Shown: positions 16,946 through 24,737 of the stretch, in pieces
Position numbering within the stretch: position 1 is the stretch's first letter
How the letters are laid out: every line of letters begins with the position of its first letter
Assembly: GCF_024171865.1 (NCBI RefSeq)
Contig: NZ_JAMTCN010000016.1
Location: 1 to 64,000 of the forward strand
Length of the DNA: 64,000 bases
Direction of reading: 5' to 3'
DNA from: Prauserella aidingensis
GTDB lineage: Bacteria > Actinomycetota > Actinomycetes > Mycobacteriales > Pseudonocardiaceae
Notes under the pieces: model-generated
Seen by the model: only the letters and a program-made list of their open reading frames with translations
What the model was told of the DNA's origin: nothing
Database searches by the model: none
Translations under genes and position numbers: made by a program

Positions 16946-17422
16946 ATGCCCGACCCGTACGACGACGGCATGCGGGTGCGCCGCGAAGTCCTCGGCGACG
17001 CGCACGTCGACCGCGCCGAGGCCCGCAAGACCGGCTTCACCGAGGACTTCCAGGACCTGATCACCCGCTACGCGTGGGGCAGCGTGTGGACCCGTCCCGG
17101 TCTCGACCGGCGCATGCGCAGCGTCGCGGTGCTCACCGCGCTGCTCGCCCACGGCCACTGGGACGAGTTCGCCATGCACGTCCGCGCGGCCCTCACCAAC
17201 GGTCTCACGCCCGACGAGATCGGCGAGGTGATCCTGCAGAGCGCCGTCTACTGTGGAGTTCCCACTGCCAACCACGGATTCGCCGTGGCACAACGAGTTC
17301 TGGACGAGCAAGGAGTTCTGGACGAGCAAGGAGTTCTGGACGAGCAACGAGTCCTGGACGAGCAGCGGGTCCCGGACGAGCAAGGGGCTCCGGAAGACGA
17401 CGAACGGACCGGCGACGCATGA
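16946..17422 (+). CDS. pcaC: 4-carboxymuconolactone decarboxylase with repeat-extended C-terminus
   Basis: A 158-residue protein. Residues 1 to about 115 are a normal PcaC: RKTGFTEDFQDLITRYAWGSVW, then LTALLAHGHWDEF with its active-site His, and YCGVPTANHGFAVAQRV. It decarboxylates 4-carboxymuconolactone to the enol-lactone. Normal proteins stop soon after AQRVL; here the end is stretched by six tandem copies of a six-residue unit close to QGVLDE. In many actinomycetes PcaC is fused to PcaD (PcaL), but no PcaD domain is present. Start chosen at the ATG at 16946, six bases after GGGAG. The stop overlaps pobA by 4 bases. Confidence 0.92.
   Translation: MPDPYDDGMRVRREVLGDAHVDRAEARKTGFTEDFQDLITRYAWGSVWTRPGLDRRMRSVAVLTALLAHGHWDEFAMHVRAALTNGLTPDEIGEVILQSAVYCGVPTANHGFAVAQRVLDEQGVLDEQGVLDEQRVLDEQRVPDEQGAPEDDERTGDA
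17291..17398 (+). repeat. six tandem copies of an 18-bp unit inside pcaC
   Basis: Six contiguous 18-base units start at 17291, 17309, 17327, 17345, 17363 and 17381. The consensus is CAAGGAGTTCTGGACGAG, encoding QGVLDE. Units 2 and 3 are identical, and the copies diverge towards the 3' end (QRVPDE, QGAPED). The unit is a multiple of three, so copy-number changes would keep pcaC in frame and pobA unaffected. Confidence 0.95.
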
Positions 17423-18606
17423 GCACACGCGAGGTCACCACGACGAGCGTGGGTATCGTCGGCGGCGGCCCGGCGGGGCTCATGCTCTCCCACCTCCTCG
17501 CGCGGCGCGGGATCGACTCGGTCGTCGTCGACCACCGCACCCGCGAGGAGATCGAGCGGACCGTGCGCGCGGGCATCCTCGAAGCCGACAGCGTGCGCCT
17601 GCTCAGCGAGACGGGCGTGTCCGACCGGGTCCTGTCCGACGGCGACCGCCACGGCGGCACGTACCTGGCCTTCGGCGGGGAGCTGCACCACATCGACTTC
17701 CAGGAGCTCGCCGGGGCGTCGGTGTGGCTGTACCCGCAGACCGAGGTGTTCGTCGACCTCGCCGACGCCCGCGCCGCGGCAGGCGGGGACGTGCGGTTCG
17801 GCGTCGGCGACACGGCGGTGCACGACATCACCGGCGAGCGGCCGTCGATCCGGTTCACCGGGGCCGACGGCACGGCCCACGAGGTGCGGTGCCGCTACCT
17901 CGTCGGCGCCGACGGCTCGCACAGCCTGTGCCGGCACGCGATCCCTCCCACCGCGATCCGGCAGTACCGCAAGGAGTATCCCTTCGCGTGGTTCGGCATC
18001 CTCTGCGAGGCACCGAGAAGCGCACCGGAGCTGATCTACAACCACTCCGACCGCGGGTTCGCGTTGATCAGCCAGCGGACCGAGACGACGCAGCGGATGT
18101 ACTTCCAGTGCGACCCCGACGAGGACGTCGACGCCTGGTCGGACGAGGCGATCTGGTCGGAACTGCAGGCCCGAGTGGGAGCCAACGGGCACGAACTCAC
18201 GGAAGGCCCGATCACCGGGAAATCGGTCCTGCGGTTCCGGAGCAACGTCGTCGAGCCGATGCGGTACGGCAGCATGGTGCTGGCGGGCGATGCCGCCCAC
18301 ACCGTTCCCCCGACGGGCGCGAAAGGTCTCAACCTGGCGCTCGCCGACGTGCGCGTCCTCGCCGAGACCCTCGACCGGGCGCTGGCGGGTGACGACGCGG
18401 CGCTGGACGAGTACTCGCGCCGCGCGCTCGACCGGGTCTGGCGGTCACAGCACTTCTCGTACTGGATGACGTCGATGCTGCACCGCCACGACGGGGCCGA
18501 CGACTTCGACCTGCGGCGCCAGGTGGCGGAACTGCGCTCGGTGGTGCGATCCACCGCGGGCGCGACGTATCTCGCGGAGGCCTACACGGGCTGGCCCTCC
18601 GGATGA
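17419..18606 (+). CDS. pobA: 4-hydroxybenzoate 3-monooxygenase
   Basis: A 395-residue flavoprotein hydroxylase that turns 4-hydroxybenzoate into protocatechuate with NAD(P)H and oxygen, feeding PcaHG. The FAD motif GGGPAGL is at about 14-20, YLVGADGSHS is the mid-protein FAD/NAD(P)H motif, and GDAAHTVPPTGAKGLNLALAD binds the flavin ribityl. The length equals the Pseudomonas PobA. Start is the ATG overlapping the pcaC stop (ATGA). Placing pobA last in the pca operon gives one regulated unit for 4-hydroxybenzoate and protocatechuate. Confidence 0.95.
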   Translation: MSTREVTTTSVGIVGGGPAGLMLSHLLARRGIDSVVVDHRTREEIERTVRAGILEADSVRLLSETGVSDRVLSDGDRHGGTYLAFGGELHHIDFQELAGASVWLYPQTEVFVDLADARAAAGGDVRFGVGDTAVHDITGERPSIRFTGADGTAHEVRCRYLVGADGSHSLCRHAIPPTAIRQYRKEYPFAWFGILCEAPRSAPELIYNHSDRGFALISQRTETTQRMYFQCDPDEDVDAWSDEAIWSELQARVGANGHELTEGPITGKSVLRFRSNVVEPMRYGSMVLAGDAAHTVPPTGAKGLNLALADVRVLAETLDRALAGDDAALDEYSRRALDRVWRSQHFSYWMTSMLHRHDGADDFDLRRQVAELRSVVRSTAGATYLAEAYTGWPSG

Positions 18607-18716
18607 CCGCCCGGACCCGCACCCGCAATCGGACTTGAGCTCGACGCCCCGTGCTGACAGGCTTCCCACCGCGGCACCGACCGAGGCGGGCGGTGTCATG
18701 ACCAGGAGGTGTACAG

Positions 18717-19595
18717 GTGGCGGAACCGGCTCGCGCGCTCGCAGGCGCGCTCGAACCCGTCACCGGGCAGGTCTACTTCGCGCAGGAGTGTCACGACGCC
18801 TACGAGGCGCTCGGGTTCGACGGCAGTCCCGGCTCCCGCGACGGCGTGGCCAATCCGGACGGGACCGCCTACTTCACCAGTCGCGGATCGGTCCTGGGCC
18901 AGGTACCCGGCGAGGTGATCGCGGCGACCTTCGCTGTGTTCAATCCCGAGGTCGTCGTCCCCGCCGTCACCCACGGCTGGTCACTCACCGACGCCGCAAC
19001 GATCTGCCGTGCTCGGACCGACGGCGCGACTCGCCACCTCGTCCGCGTCCTCGGCGAGCGCCCCGACCGGCTCGACGAAGCGCGGTCGCTGCTGGAACGG
19101 GCCGTCGAACCGCTGCGCCCCGAGGGCAAGCCGCTGTTCGCGGGGCTACGGTCACTCGGCCTGCCGGGCGATTCCGTCGGCGACGTGTGGCGGCTCGGCG
19201 ACATGCTGCGGGAGTACCGCGGCGATGCCCACATCGCCGCCTGGACCGGCGCCGGGTTCGACGCCACGGAGATCGGCCTGCTCACCGAGCTGCACTGGGG
19301 CCTTCCCATGCGCACCTACATCCGCTCGCGCGCGTGGCGAGCCGAGCAACTCGACGCCGCCGAGGAGCGGCTCGTCGCCCGCGGCCTGGTCGCCGACGGC
19401 GCATTGACCGACCGGGGCAGGACGGAACGCGAGGCCGTGGAAACCGCGACGGACCGCCAGTGCCGGCCGATCGTCGACGCGCTCGGTGACGACCTGCAGA
19501 CCCTGATCGAGATCCTGCGCCCGTGGGGCCGCGCCGTGTGTGAAGCGGGCGGGTACCCGTCGTCCGGCCCGATGGCGACGGCCGCCCGGAGCTGA
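18717..19595 (+). CDS. SCO6745 (SalK-like) family protein
   Basis: A 292-residue protein that resembles the actinobacterial SCO6745/SalK family, whose biochemical role is not established. Helical segments dominate: PVTGQVYFAQECHDAYEALGF near the start, YFTSRGSVLGQVPGEVIAATFAVFNP in the middle, then a MarR-like stretch RAEQLDAAEERLVARGLVADG. The GTG start has AGGAGG seven to eight bases upstream. A gap of 110 bases separates it from pobA, so it may or may not share the transcript. It converges on the enoyl-CoA hydratase gene. Function unknown. Confidence 0.7.
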   Translation: MAEPARALAGALEPVTGQVYFAQECHDAYEALGFDGSPGSRDGVANPDGTAYFTSRGSVLGQVPGEVIAATFAVFNPEVVVPAVTHGWSLTDAATICRARTDGATRHLVRVLGERPDRLDEARSLLERAVEPLRPEGKPLFAGLRSLGLPGDSVGDVWRLGDMLREYRGDAHIAAWTGAGFDATEIGLLTELHWGLPMRTYIRSRAWRAEQLDAAEERLVARGLVADGALTDRGRTEREAVETATDRQCRPIVDALGDDLQTLIEILRPWGRAVCEAGGYPSSGPMATAARS

Positions 19596-19630
19596 CCTCG
19601 CACCTCACCGCGGCCGCGTCGGTGGTCCGC

Positions 19631-20539
19631 CTACCTCGGCCGTTCGGTTCCGGGCCCGCTCACGTCGTCCGGCGGCAAGGGCCAGCGTGGCACCGCGTCG
19701 GGGACGTCGGTGCTGGGGCGGCCCGGGAACCGCGCGGGCCGCTTCTCCAGGAACGCCGCGACGCCTTCGGCCGCGTCCGCGCCGGCGCCGAGCTCGTACA
19801 TGGCGTGGGAGTCGGCACGATGCGCGTCCCACGGGGTGGGCGAGCCGAGCATGCCCCACAGCAGTTGCCGGGCGATCGCCACCGACACCCCCGAGGTGTT
19901 GTCGGCGATCTCCGCGGCGAGTTCCGTCGCGGTGGCGAGCAGCCGGTCGCCGGGCACCACACGGGACACCAGCCCGCCCGCCCGTGCTTCCTCGGCGTCG
20001 AAGACCCGCCCCGTGGCGACCCATTCCATGGCCTGCGAAATGCCGACGATCCGCGGCAGGAACCACGTCGAGGCCGCCTCGGGGACGATGCCCCGGCGGG
20101 CGAACACGAACCCGAACCGCGCGTCCTCGGAGGCGATCCGGATGTCCATCGGCAGCGTCATCGTCACGCCGACGCCGACCGCGGGACCGTTGACGGCGCC
20201 GATCACGGGTTTCCGGCAGGAGGCGATCCGCAACGACACCGTGCCGCCGCCGTCCCGCGGCACGCCGTCGATCTCGCCGTGCACGGAGCACCGGTCGGCC
20301 CCGTCGCCCGCGTCGAACGTGTCGGCGCCGCCGCCCAGGTCGGCGCCTGCGCAGAAGCCGCGTCCCTCGCCGGTCACGATCACCACACGCACGTCGTCGT
20401 CGGCGTCGGCGCGGTCGAACACGTCGACGAGTTCCCGTGCCATCGTGGTCGTGAACGCGTTGAGCTGCTCCGGTCGGTGCAACGTCACGGTGGCGATCGG
20501 CCCGTCGACCTCGTAGCGGATCTCGGCGTACTCGCCCAT
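19631..20539 (-). CDS. enoyl-CoA hydratase/isomerase family protein
   Basis: A 302-residue crotonase-fold protein, probably a hydratase of acyl-CoA chains. The oxyanion-hole segments are GFCAGADLGGG near residue 70 and VIGAVNGPAVGVGVTMTLPMD, and a catalytic-type Glu lies in RRGIVPEAASTWFLPRIVG. The C-terminus ends with a PDAVPRWP stretch that is longer than usual. Start chosen at the ATG of MGEYAEIRYEV, which fits the family; the frame is open further upstream but lacks similarity. It stands alone between the SCO6745-like gene (convergent) and the alpha/beta hydrolase (divergent). The substrate is not known. Confidence 0.88.
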   Translation of the reverse strand: MGEYAEIRYEVDGPIATVTLHRPEQLNAFTTTMARELVDVFDRADADDDVRVVIVTGEGRGFCAGADLGGGADTFDAGDGADRCSVHGEIDGVPRDGGGTVSLRIASCRKPVIGAVNGPAVGVGVTMTLPMDIRIASEDARFGFVFARRGIVPEAASTWFLPRIVGISQAMEWVATGRVFDAEEARAGGLVSRVVPGDRLLATATELAAEIADNTSGVSVAIARQLLWGMLGSPTPWDAHRADSHAMYELGAGADAAEGVAAFLEKRPARFPGRPSTDVPDAVPRWPLPPDDVSGPGTERPR

Positions 20540-20711
20540 TCCCGTGCCACCGTCCCCTTCGACAGGCCGCGGATTCCCGGACCCGGTCAAGCTAGCAGCG
20601 CGGCCGGCCCCTTCCAAGAGCTCCGGTCCGCCTCCCACCCCGGCGGCTCCAGACGTGACTCCCGACTCCCGACGTGACCGGTCGCAGGCGCCGCCGGTTA
20701 GATTCGATGCG

Positions 20712-21566
20712 ATGGATGTCGACAGTGATGCCGAGGCGCCGTCGTGGTTCCGCACCGCGCTGGCCCAGCGGCCCGAACACCGTGACGCGACCGTCGACGA
20801 CGGCAAGGTCCACCTGCGCTGCTGGGGCGCCGAGGCCGAGCCCGGGGTGGTCCTCGTGCACGGTGGGTCGGCCCATTCCGGATGGTGGGATCACATCGCG
20901 CCGCTGCTCGCGCAGCACCGGCGGGTCGTGGCCGTGGATCTGTCCGGTCACGGCGACAGCGCCGCCCGGGACGCCTACGACATCACGCTGTGGGCACGGG
21001 AGGTCGTCGCCGCCGCCGAGGCCGGCGGGATCGACGGGCCGTTCCACGTCGTCGGGCACAGCATGGGCGGCTGGGTGACCGCGCAGACCGGCGCCGCGTT
21101 CGGCGACCGGCTCACCGGCCTGACGATCGTCGATTCGCCACTCAACGACCAGCCGCCGGAGGACCGGCAGGCCAGGCCCGTCCGCGTGTACCCGGACCGG
21201 GAGACGATCCTCGGCCGGTTCCGCACGCTGCCGCCCCAGGACGTGCTGCTGCCCTACATCCGCAGGCACATCGCCGAGGAATCCGTGCGGGAGGTCGACG
21301 GCGGCTGGACGTGGAAGTTCGACCCTACCCTGAAGGTCCCGCACACGCCGTTGCGCGGCATCCTGCCCCGGATCGACCGGCCGACCTCGTACATCCGGAC
21401 CGAGCACGGGCTCGTCCCGCCGGAGATGGCCCGCGAGATCCGGTCCCTGTTGCGGCCCGGCAGCGTACTGGTCGACCTGCCCGACGCGGGGCACCACCCG
21501 ATGCTGGACCGGCCGTTGTCCCTGGTCACGGCCCTGCGCACGATCCTCGCGGCCGAAGACGCCTGA
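20712..21566 (+). CDS. alpha/beta hydrolase
   Basis: A 284-residue alpha/beta-fold hydrolase. VVLVHGGSAHSGWWD is the oxyanion-hole strand and turn, VVGHSMGGW carries the nucleophile Ser, and DLPDAGHHPMLD near the C-terminus carries the catalytic His. It could hydrolyse an ester, lactone or C-C bond. Start chosen at the ATG of MDVDSDAEAP. It might be considered for the missing PcaD (enol-lactone hydrolase) step since it is only 2 kb from pobA, but it lacks clear PcaD features and has its own promoter region, so that is weak. A hairpin follows it. Confidence 0.82.
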   Translation: MDVDSDAEAPSWFRTALAQRPEHRDATVDDGKVHLRCWGAEAEPGVVLVHGGSAHSGWWDHIAPLLAQHRRVVAVDLSGHGDSAARDAYDITLWAREVVAAAEAGGIDGPFHVVGHSMGGWVTAQTGAAFGDRLTGLTIVDSPLNDQPPEDRQARPVRVYPDRETILGRFRTLPPQDVLLPYIRRHIAEESVREVDGGWTWKFDPTLKVPHTPLRGILPRIDRPTSYIRTEHGLVPPEMAREIRSLLRPGSVLVDLPDAGHHPMLDRPLSLVTALRTILAAEDA

Positions 21567-21585
21567 CACCCGAGCTGTTCGCCGT

Positions 21586-21614
21586 GCGTGGTCCTGGTCC
21601 GTGCTGGACCACGC
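21586..21614. terminator. hairpin between convergent hydrolase genes
   Basis: GCGTGGTCC (21586-21594) and GGACCACGC (21606-21614) form a perfect 9-bp stem with an 11-base loop, shortly after the plus-strand hydrolase stop and before the stop of the minus-strand one. Confidence 0.6.
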
Positions 21615-21648
21615 GCAGCGGCCGACCGGACACCGGTGGCAGCGGCCT

Positions 21649-22371
21649 CTACCCGGCCAGGCCGACCAGCTGGGCCGTCACCACGGGCCATGCCCCACTG
21701 AGCGGGTCGATCACTTCGAAATGGGCCGCATCAGGAACCACGATCAGTTTCGCAGCCGGATTGCGGTCCACATACGACTCGCTGACCGAGACCGGAAGCC
21801 GATCCTCGGCCCCGTGCACGATCGTCACCGGGGTCTCCGGCACCGCCATCCGCACCGGGTCGAGGTCGGGGCGCTCGTCCGGCGCGCCACCGAGGAACGT
21901 CTCCACGGCACCGTCCCCCAGCCCGAGCCGGTGCGCGAGCATCAGGTCCGCCACGGGCGCGAGCGGCACCGTCCCCAGCAGGCCCGCGGGCGGACACGCC
22001 GACGCCGCCCACAACGCGAGGTGCCCGCCTGCCGAATGACCGGCCAGCACCACCTCACGGGCACCCAGCTGCGCGGGCAGTTCGGCCAGTGCGGAACCGA
22101 CGTCGCCGACCAGGTCATCCGGTTCCCCCGGCACCCTGCGGTACTCGACCGACACCACCGGCCAACCCTCCTCGCGGAGCGCAGCCGCGAGCGGACGGGT
22201 GTGTGCCCGGTCGTAGGTCGGCGTCCAGTATCCACCGTGGACGAACACCAACAGCGGATACCGCGGCGTCGCGGGAAACCAGGCATCCGCGACATGATCG
22301 GGCGCGTCGCCGTAGCGCAACGTCCAATCGGGTTCGGGCGCCGGTCGGGTCAACACGGCACGGCCCATCAC
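21649..22371 (-). CDS. alpha/beta hydrolase, candidate kynurenine formamidase
   Basis: A 240-residue hydrolase of the esterase/BD-FAE-like group. HGGYW near residue 45 is the HGGxW motif shared with eukaryote-type kynurenine formamidases, LAGHSAGGHLALWAA holds the nucleophile Ser, and the last Asp and His are in HGAEDRLPV and AAHFEVIDP. These enzymes hydrolyse N-formylkynurenine or other amides and esters. The kynurenine operon at 33607-41257 lacks a formamidase gene, which makes this a candidate. It lies 85 bases after the LLM gene on the same strand and could instead belong to that transporter operon. AGGAGGAGG precedes the ATG. Confidence 0.75.
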   Translation of the reverse strand: MMGRAVLTRPAPEPDWTLRYGDAPDHVADAWFPATPRYPLLVFVHGGYWTPTYDRAHTRPLAAALREEGWPVVSVEYRRVPGEPDDLVGDVGSALAELPAQLGAREVVLAGHSAGGHLALWAASACPPAGLLGTVPLAPVADLMLAHRLGLGDGAVETFLGGAPDERPDLDPVRMAVPETPVTIVHGAEDRLPVSVSESYVDRNPAAKLIVVPDAAHFEVIDPLSGAWPVVTAQLVGLAG

Positions 22372-22456
22372 AGCCTCCTCCTACCGAACATCCCTGCCCG
22401 GCCATCACAGCCTGCCACCGAACACGGCCGTCCCGCCGGTACCGCCACGGTCGCCG

Positions 22457-23473
22457 TCATCGGCGGCCGGGAGACAGGTCGAGTGCGGGCAGCACCCTGC
22501 TGCCGATCAACTCGATCCCCCGCAACGTATCGAGGCCCTGCGGGGTGCCGAACTCGACACGTCCCACACCTGCGTCGATGAGCCGCTGTGCCTGCGCTGC
22601 CACCTGTTCGGGCGTTCCCGAGAACGCGAACAGGTCCAGCAGCTCGTCCGGGATCAGGGCGCCTGCCCCGTCGTGGTCGCCCACCGCGACCCGGGCCTTG
22701 ATCTCGCCCAGCAGCTCCGGCGGCACCTCGACGGTCGGGTCGAACTCGCCGACGACACCGAGGTACATCGCGACCTCCTCGCGGGCGCGCCGGCGTGCCG
22801 CCGCTCCGTCGAGGTCGACGACGGTGACGGCACCGACGACGATCCGCACCGCGCCGGGTTCGCGACCGGCCTCCCGTTCGCCCGGCTCGAGCCGGGCGCG
22901 CATCACCGGCAGCATCGCGGGATTCGCCGTGCCACCGATCTTGATCTCCTGCGCGATCGTGCCCGCCATCGCGACGGCCCGCGGTCCCCACGCCCCGATC
23001 AGCAACGGTGGATCGGACCGGTGGGTGTCGTACCGCAACGCGACGCCGGGTTCCAGCCGGAAGACCTCCCCCCGGAAACCCGAGCCGTCCCCGGCGAGCA
23101 ACCGGTACACGAACTCGACGGCCTCGCGCAGGTGCGCCAGCGGCCGAGGCTGGGTGAGCCCGATGTCGCCGAGCCACGTCCCTCGCGCCACCCCCAGGTA
23201 CCCCCGGCCACCGGACGCCGAGTCGAGCGCCGCGAGCTGGCCCGCGATCTCGTACGGGTGCATCGAGTACGGGTTCCAGCACGCGGCGCCGAGCCGTACC
23301 CGCTCGGTCACCCGCGCCATCTCCAGCAGCGCGGGCAACGGGGGCTGGAACAGCAGATCCGCGAACACGCTGAGCACGTCGATGCCGTAGGACTCGGCCG
23401 CCGTCGCCAGTCTCGTGTACTCCGGCAGCGACAGGTTGCTCTGCAACCCGAGCCCGATCTCCACATCGCTCAT
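22457..23473 (-). CDS. LLM-class flavin-dependent oxidoreductase
   Basis: A 338-residue TIM-barrel oxidoreductase of the luciferase-like monooxygenase class, using FMN or F420. Typical parts are IGLGLQSNLSLPEYTRLATAA at the start, RVRLGAACWNPY, the RGYLGVARGTWL loop and PLLIGAWGPRAVAMAG. Start chosen at the ATG that overlaps the stop of the upstream small gene by 4 bases. It is the last or second to last gene of the Dpp-type transporter operon, so it probably acts on the imported compound or a product. Whether it uses FMN or F420 cannot be decided by eye. Confidence 0.85.
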   Translation of the reverse strand: MSDVEIGLGLQSNLSLPEYTRLATAAESYGIDVLSVFADLLFQPPLPALLEMARVTERVRLGAACWNPYSMHPYEIAGQLAALDSASGGRGYLGVARGTWLGDIGLTQPRPLAHLREAVEFVYRLLAGDGSGFRGEVFRLEPGVALRYDTHRSDPPLLIGAWGPRAVAMAGTIAQEIKIGGTANPAMLPVMRARLEPGEREAGREPGAVRIVVGAVTVVDLDGAAARRRAREEVAMYLGVVGEFDPTVEVPPELLGEIKARVAVGDHDGAGALIPDELLDLFAFSGTPEQVAAQAQRLIDAGVGRVEFGTPQGLDTLRGIELIGSRVLPALDLSPGRR

Positions 23474-23790
23474 GTCAGCTCGCCGGAGTCCAGCTCGCAC
23501 CGGCGCGTGCGGTCGACCCGCATCACCAGGCGTTCCTCCGGATCCGGACACGCGACGTGGCAATCTCGTTCCAGCCAGTCTCCCGCGGGCAGGTCACGCT
23601 GCTTCGCGGGTAGCAACGGCAGCGCCGCCTGGAGCGCGTACATGCAGAAATGCTTGCCCTCGGGGACCCGTAACTCCGCGCTGTTGGTCAGCTCGAAGTA
23701 GTCACCCACCTCCATCCCGCACACCGAACGTCCTTCGATCCGCTCCACCGTCACCCGCAGGTCCCACAGGCTCATGTCCGGTTCCGTCAT
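23470..23790 (-). CDS. small Cys-containing protein, TIGR04076-like
   Basis: A 106-residue protein that resembles the TIGR04076 family of uncharacterised proteins. It begins LWDLRVTVERIEGRSVCGMEVGDYFEL, then LRVPEGKHFCMYALQAALPLLPAKQR, and ends with DCHVACPDPEERLVMRVDR. The Cys positions (SVCGM, FCMYAL, DCHVACPD) are in line with that family. It overlaps the ATPase gene upstream and the LLM gene downstream by 4 bases each, so it is co-translated within the transporter operon. Related proteins are often found near oxidoreductases. Function unknown. Confidence 0.7.
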   Translation of the reverse strand: MTEPDMSLWDLRVTVERIEGRSVCGMEVGDYFELTNSAELRVPEGKHFCMYALQAALPLLPAKQRDLPAGDWLERDCHVACPDPEERLVMRVDRTRRCELDSGELT

Positions 23791-24737
23791 GCCACCCTCT
23801 CCGTGTCCTCGTTCTCCAGCCAGCAGGCGACCGTGTGGTCGTCGCCCGCGAGTTCCGGCTCGTCCCCGCAGGCGGAGAACGCCTGCGCGCACCTGCCCCG
23901 GAACCGGCACCCGTCGTGCACGGCACCGGGGTCGCTGATCTCGCCGTTGAGCACGCGGGGCAGCCCGGCGTCCGGATCCGCGCTCGGTATCGCGTCGATC
24001 AGCGCTCGCGTGTACGGGTGTTTCGGCCGCCGCCACACCCGCTCGGTCGGTCCCGTCTCCACGAGCCGGCCGAGGTACATGACCGCGGTCGTGTCGGCGA
24101 GCCTGCGTACGAGCGCGAGATCGTGCGAGATGAACAGCATCCCCACCTCCAGCTGCTCGACCAACTCGGCGAGCACGTCCACCACCTGCGCCTGCGAGGA
24201 CACGTCCAGCGCGGTCACGGGCTCGTCGGCCACCAGTACCCGCGGCCGCGCCGCCAGCGCCCTGGCGATCGCGATGCGTTGTAACTGGCCGCCGGAGAAC
24301 TGATGCGGATACCGCCCCGCGGCCGCCTCGTCGAGTCCGACGCGCGTGAGCTGGCCCAGCGCATCACGTCGCCGCTCGGCACGGTCGCCGACCTCGGCCG
24401 GAACACCGTCGAGCAACTGGCTCAGTACCGTCCGCCGCGGGTTGAGCGACGAGTACGGGCTCTGGAACACCATCTGCAGGCCGATCTCCGCGCGCCGGCG
24501 CTGGCGTCTCCCCAGCGGGGTCACCGCCTCCCCGTGCAGTCGCACGCCACCGGCGGTCGGTGCGGCCAGTCCGGCCGCGACCCGCGCCAACGACGACTTA
24601 CCGCATCCCGATTCACCGACCAGCCCGACGATCTCGCCCGGCCGCACCTCGAGCGACACGCCGTCCACGGCACGGACGCGGTCCCTGCCCGGCGCGTGGT
24701 ACTCCACGGCGATGTCGGTCAGTTCCAGCAGGCTCAT
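23787..24737 (-). CDS. oligopeptide/dipeptide ABC transporter ATPase (DppF/OppF type)
   Basis: A 316-residue ATPase. Walker A GESGCGKSS, signature FSGGQLQRIAIARAL and Walker B VLVADEPVTALD are intact, and the C-terminal HPYTRALIDAIP plus a Cys-containing CRFRGRC-QAFSAC stretch is the oligopeptide-transporter extension. It would pair with the next ATPase on the two cytoplasmic permeases. The start ATG overlaps the stop of the partner gene (TGATG). Import of a peptide or similar amide is the family expectation. Confidence 0.92.
   Translation of the reverse strand: MSLLELTDIAVEYHAPGRDRVRAVDGVSLEVRPGEIVGLVGESGCGKSSLARVAAGLAAPTAGGVRLHGEAVTPLGRRQRRRAEIGLQMVFQSPYSSLNPRRTVLSQLLDGVPAEVGDRAERRRDALGQLTRVGLDEAAAGRYPHQFSGGQLQRIAIARALAARPRVLVADEPVTALDVSSQAQVVDVLAELVEQLEVGMLFISHDLALVRRLADTTAVMYLGRLVETGPTERVWRRPKHPYTRALIDAIPSADPDAGLPRVLNGEISDPGAVHDGCRFRGRCAQAFSACGDEPELAGDDHTVACWLENEDTERVA

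Noticed and set aside
17291-17398. The repeat in pcaC as a CRISPR array
   Set aside because: The 18-bp units are contiguous, without spacers, and are in frame in a gene. It is a coding tandem repeat.
15823-17418. A long plus-strand frame that would give PobA a 530-residue N-terminal extension
   Set aside because: The extra part lies out of frame across pcaB and pcaC, which are real genes, and reads as Arg/Pro-rich sequence. The ATG at 17419 gives a normal PobA.
20712-21566. This alpha/beta hydrolase as PcaD
   Set aside because: The nucleophile and His motifs are generic, the start of the protein is not PcaD-like, and it is not in the pca operon. Left as an unspecified hydrolase.
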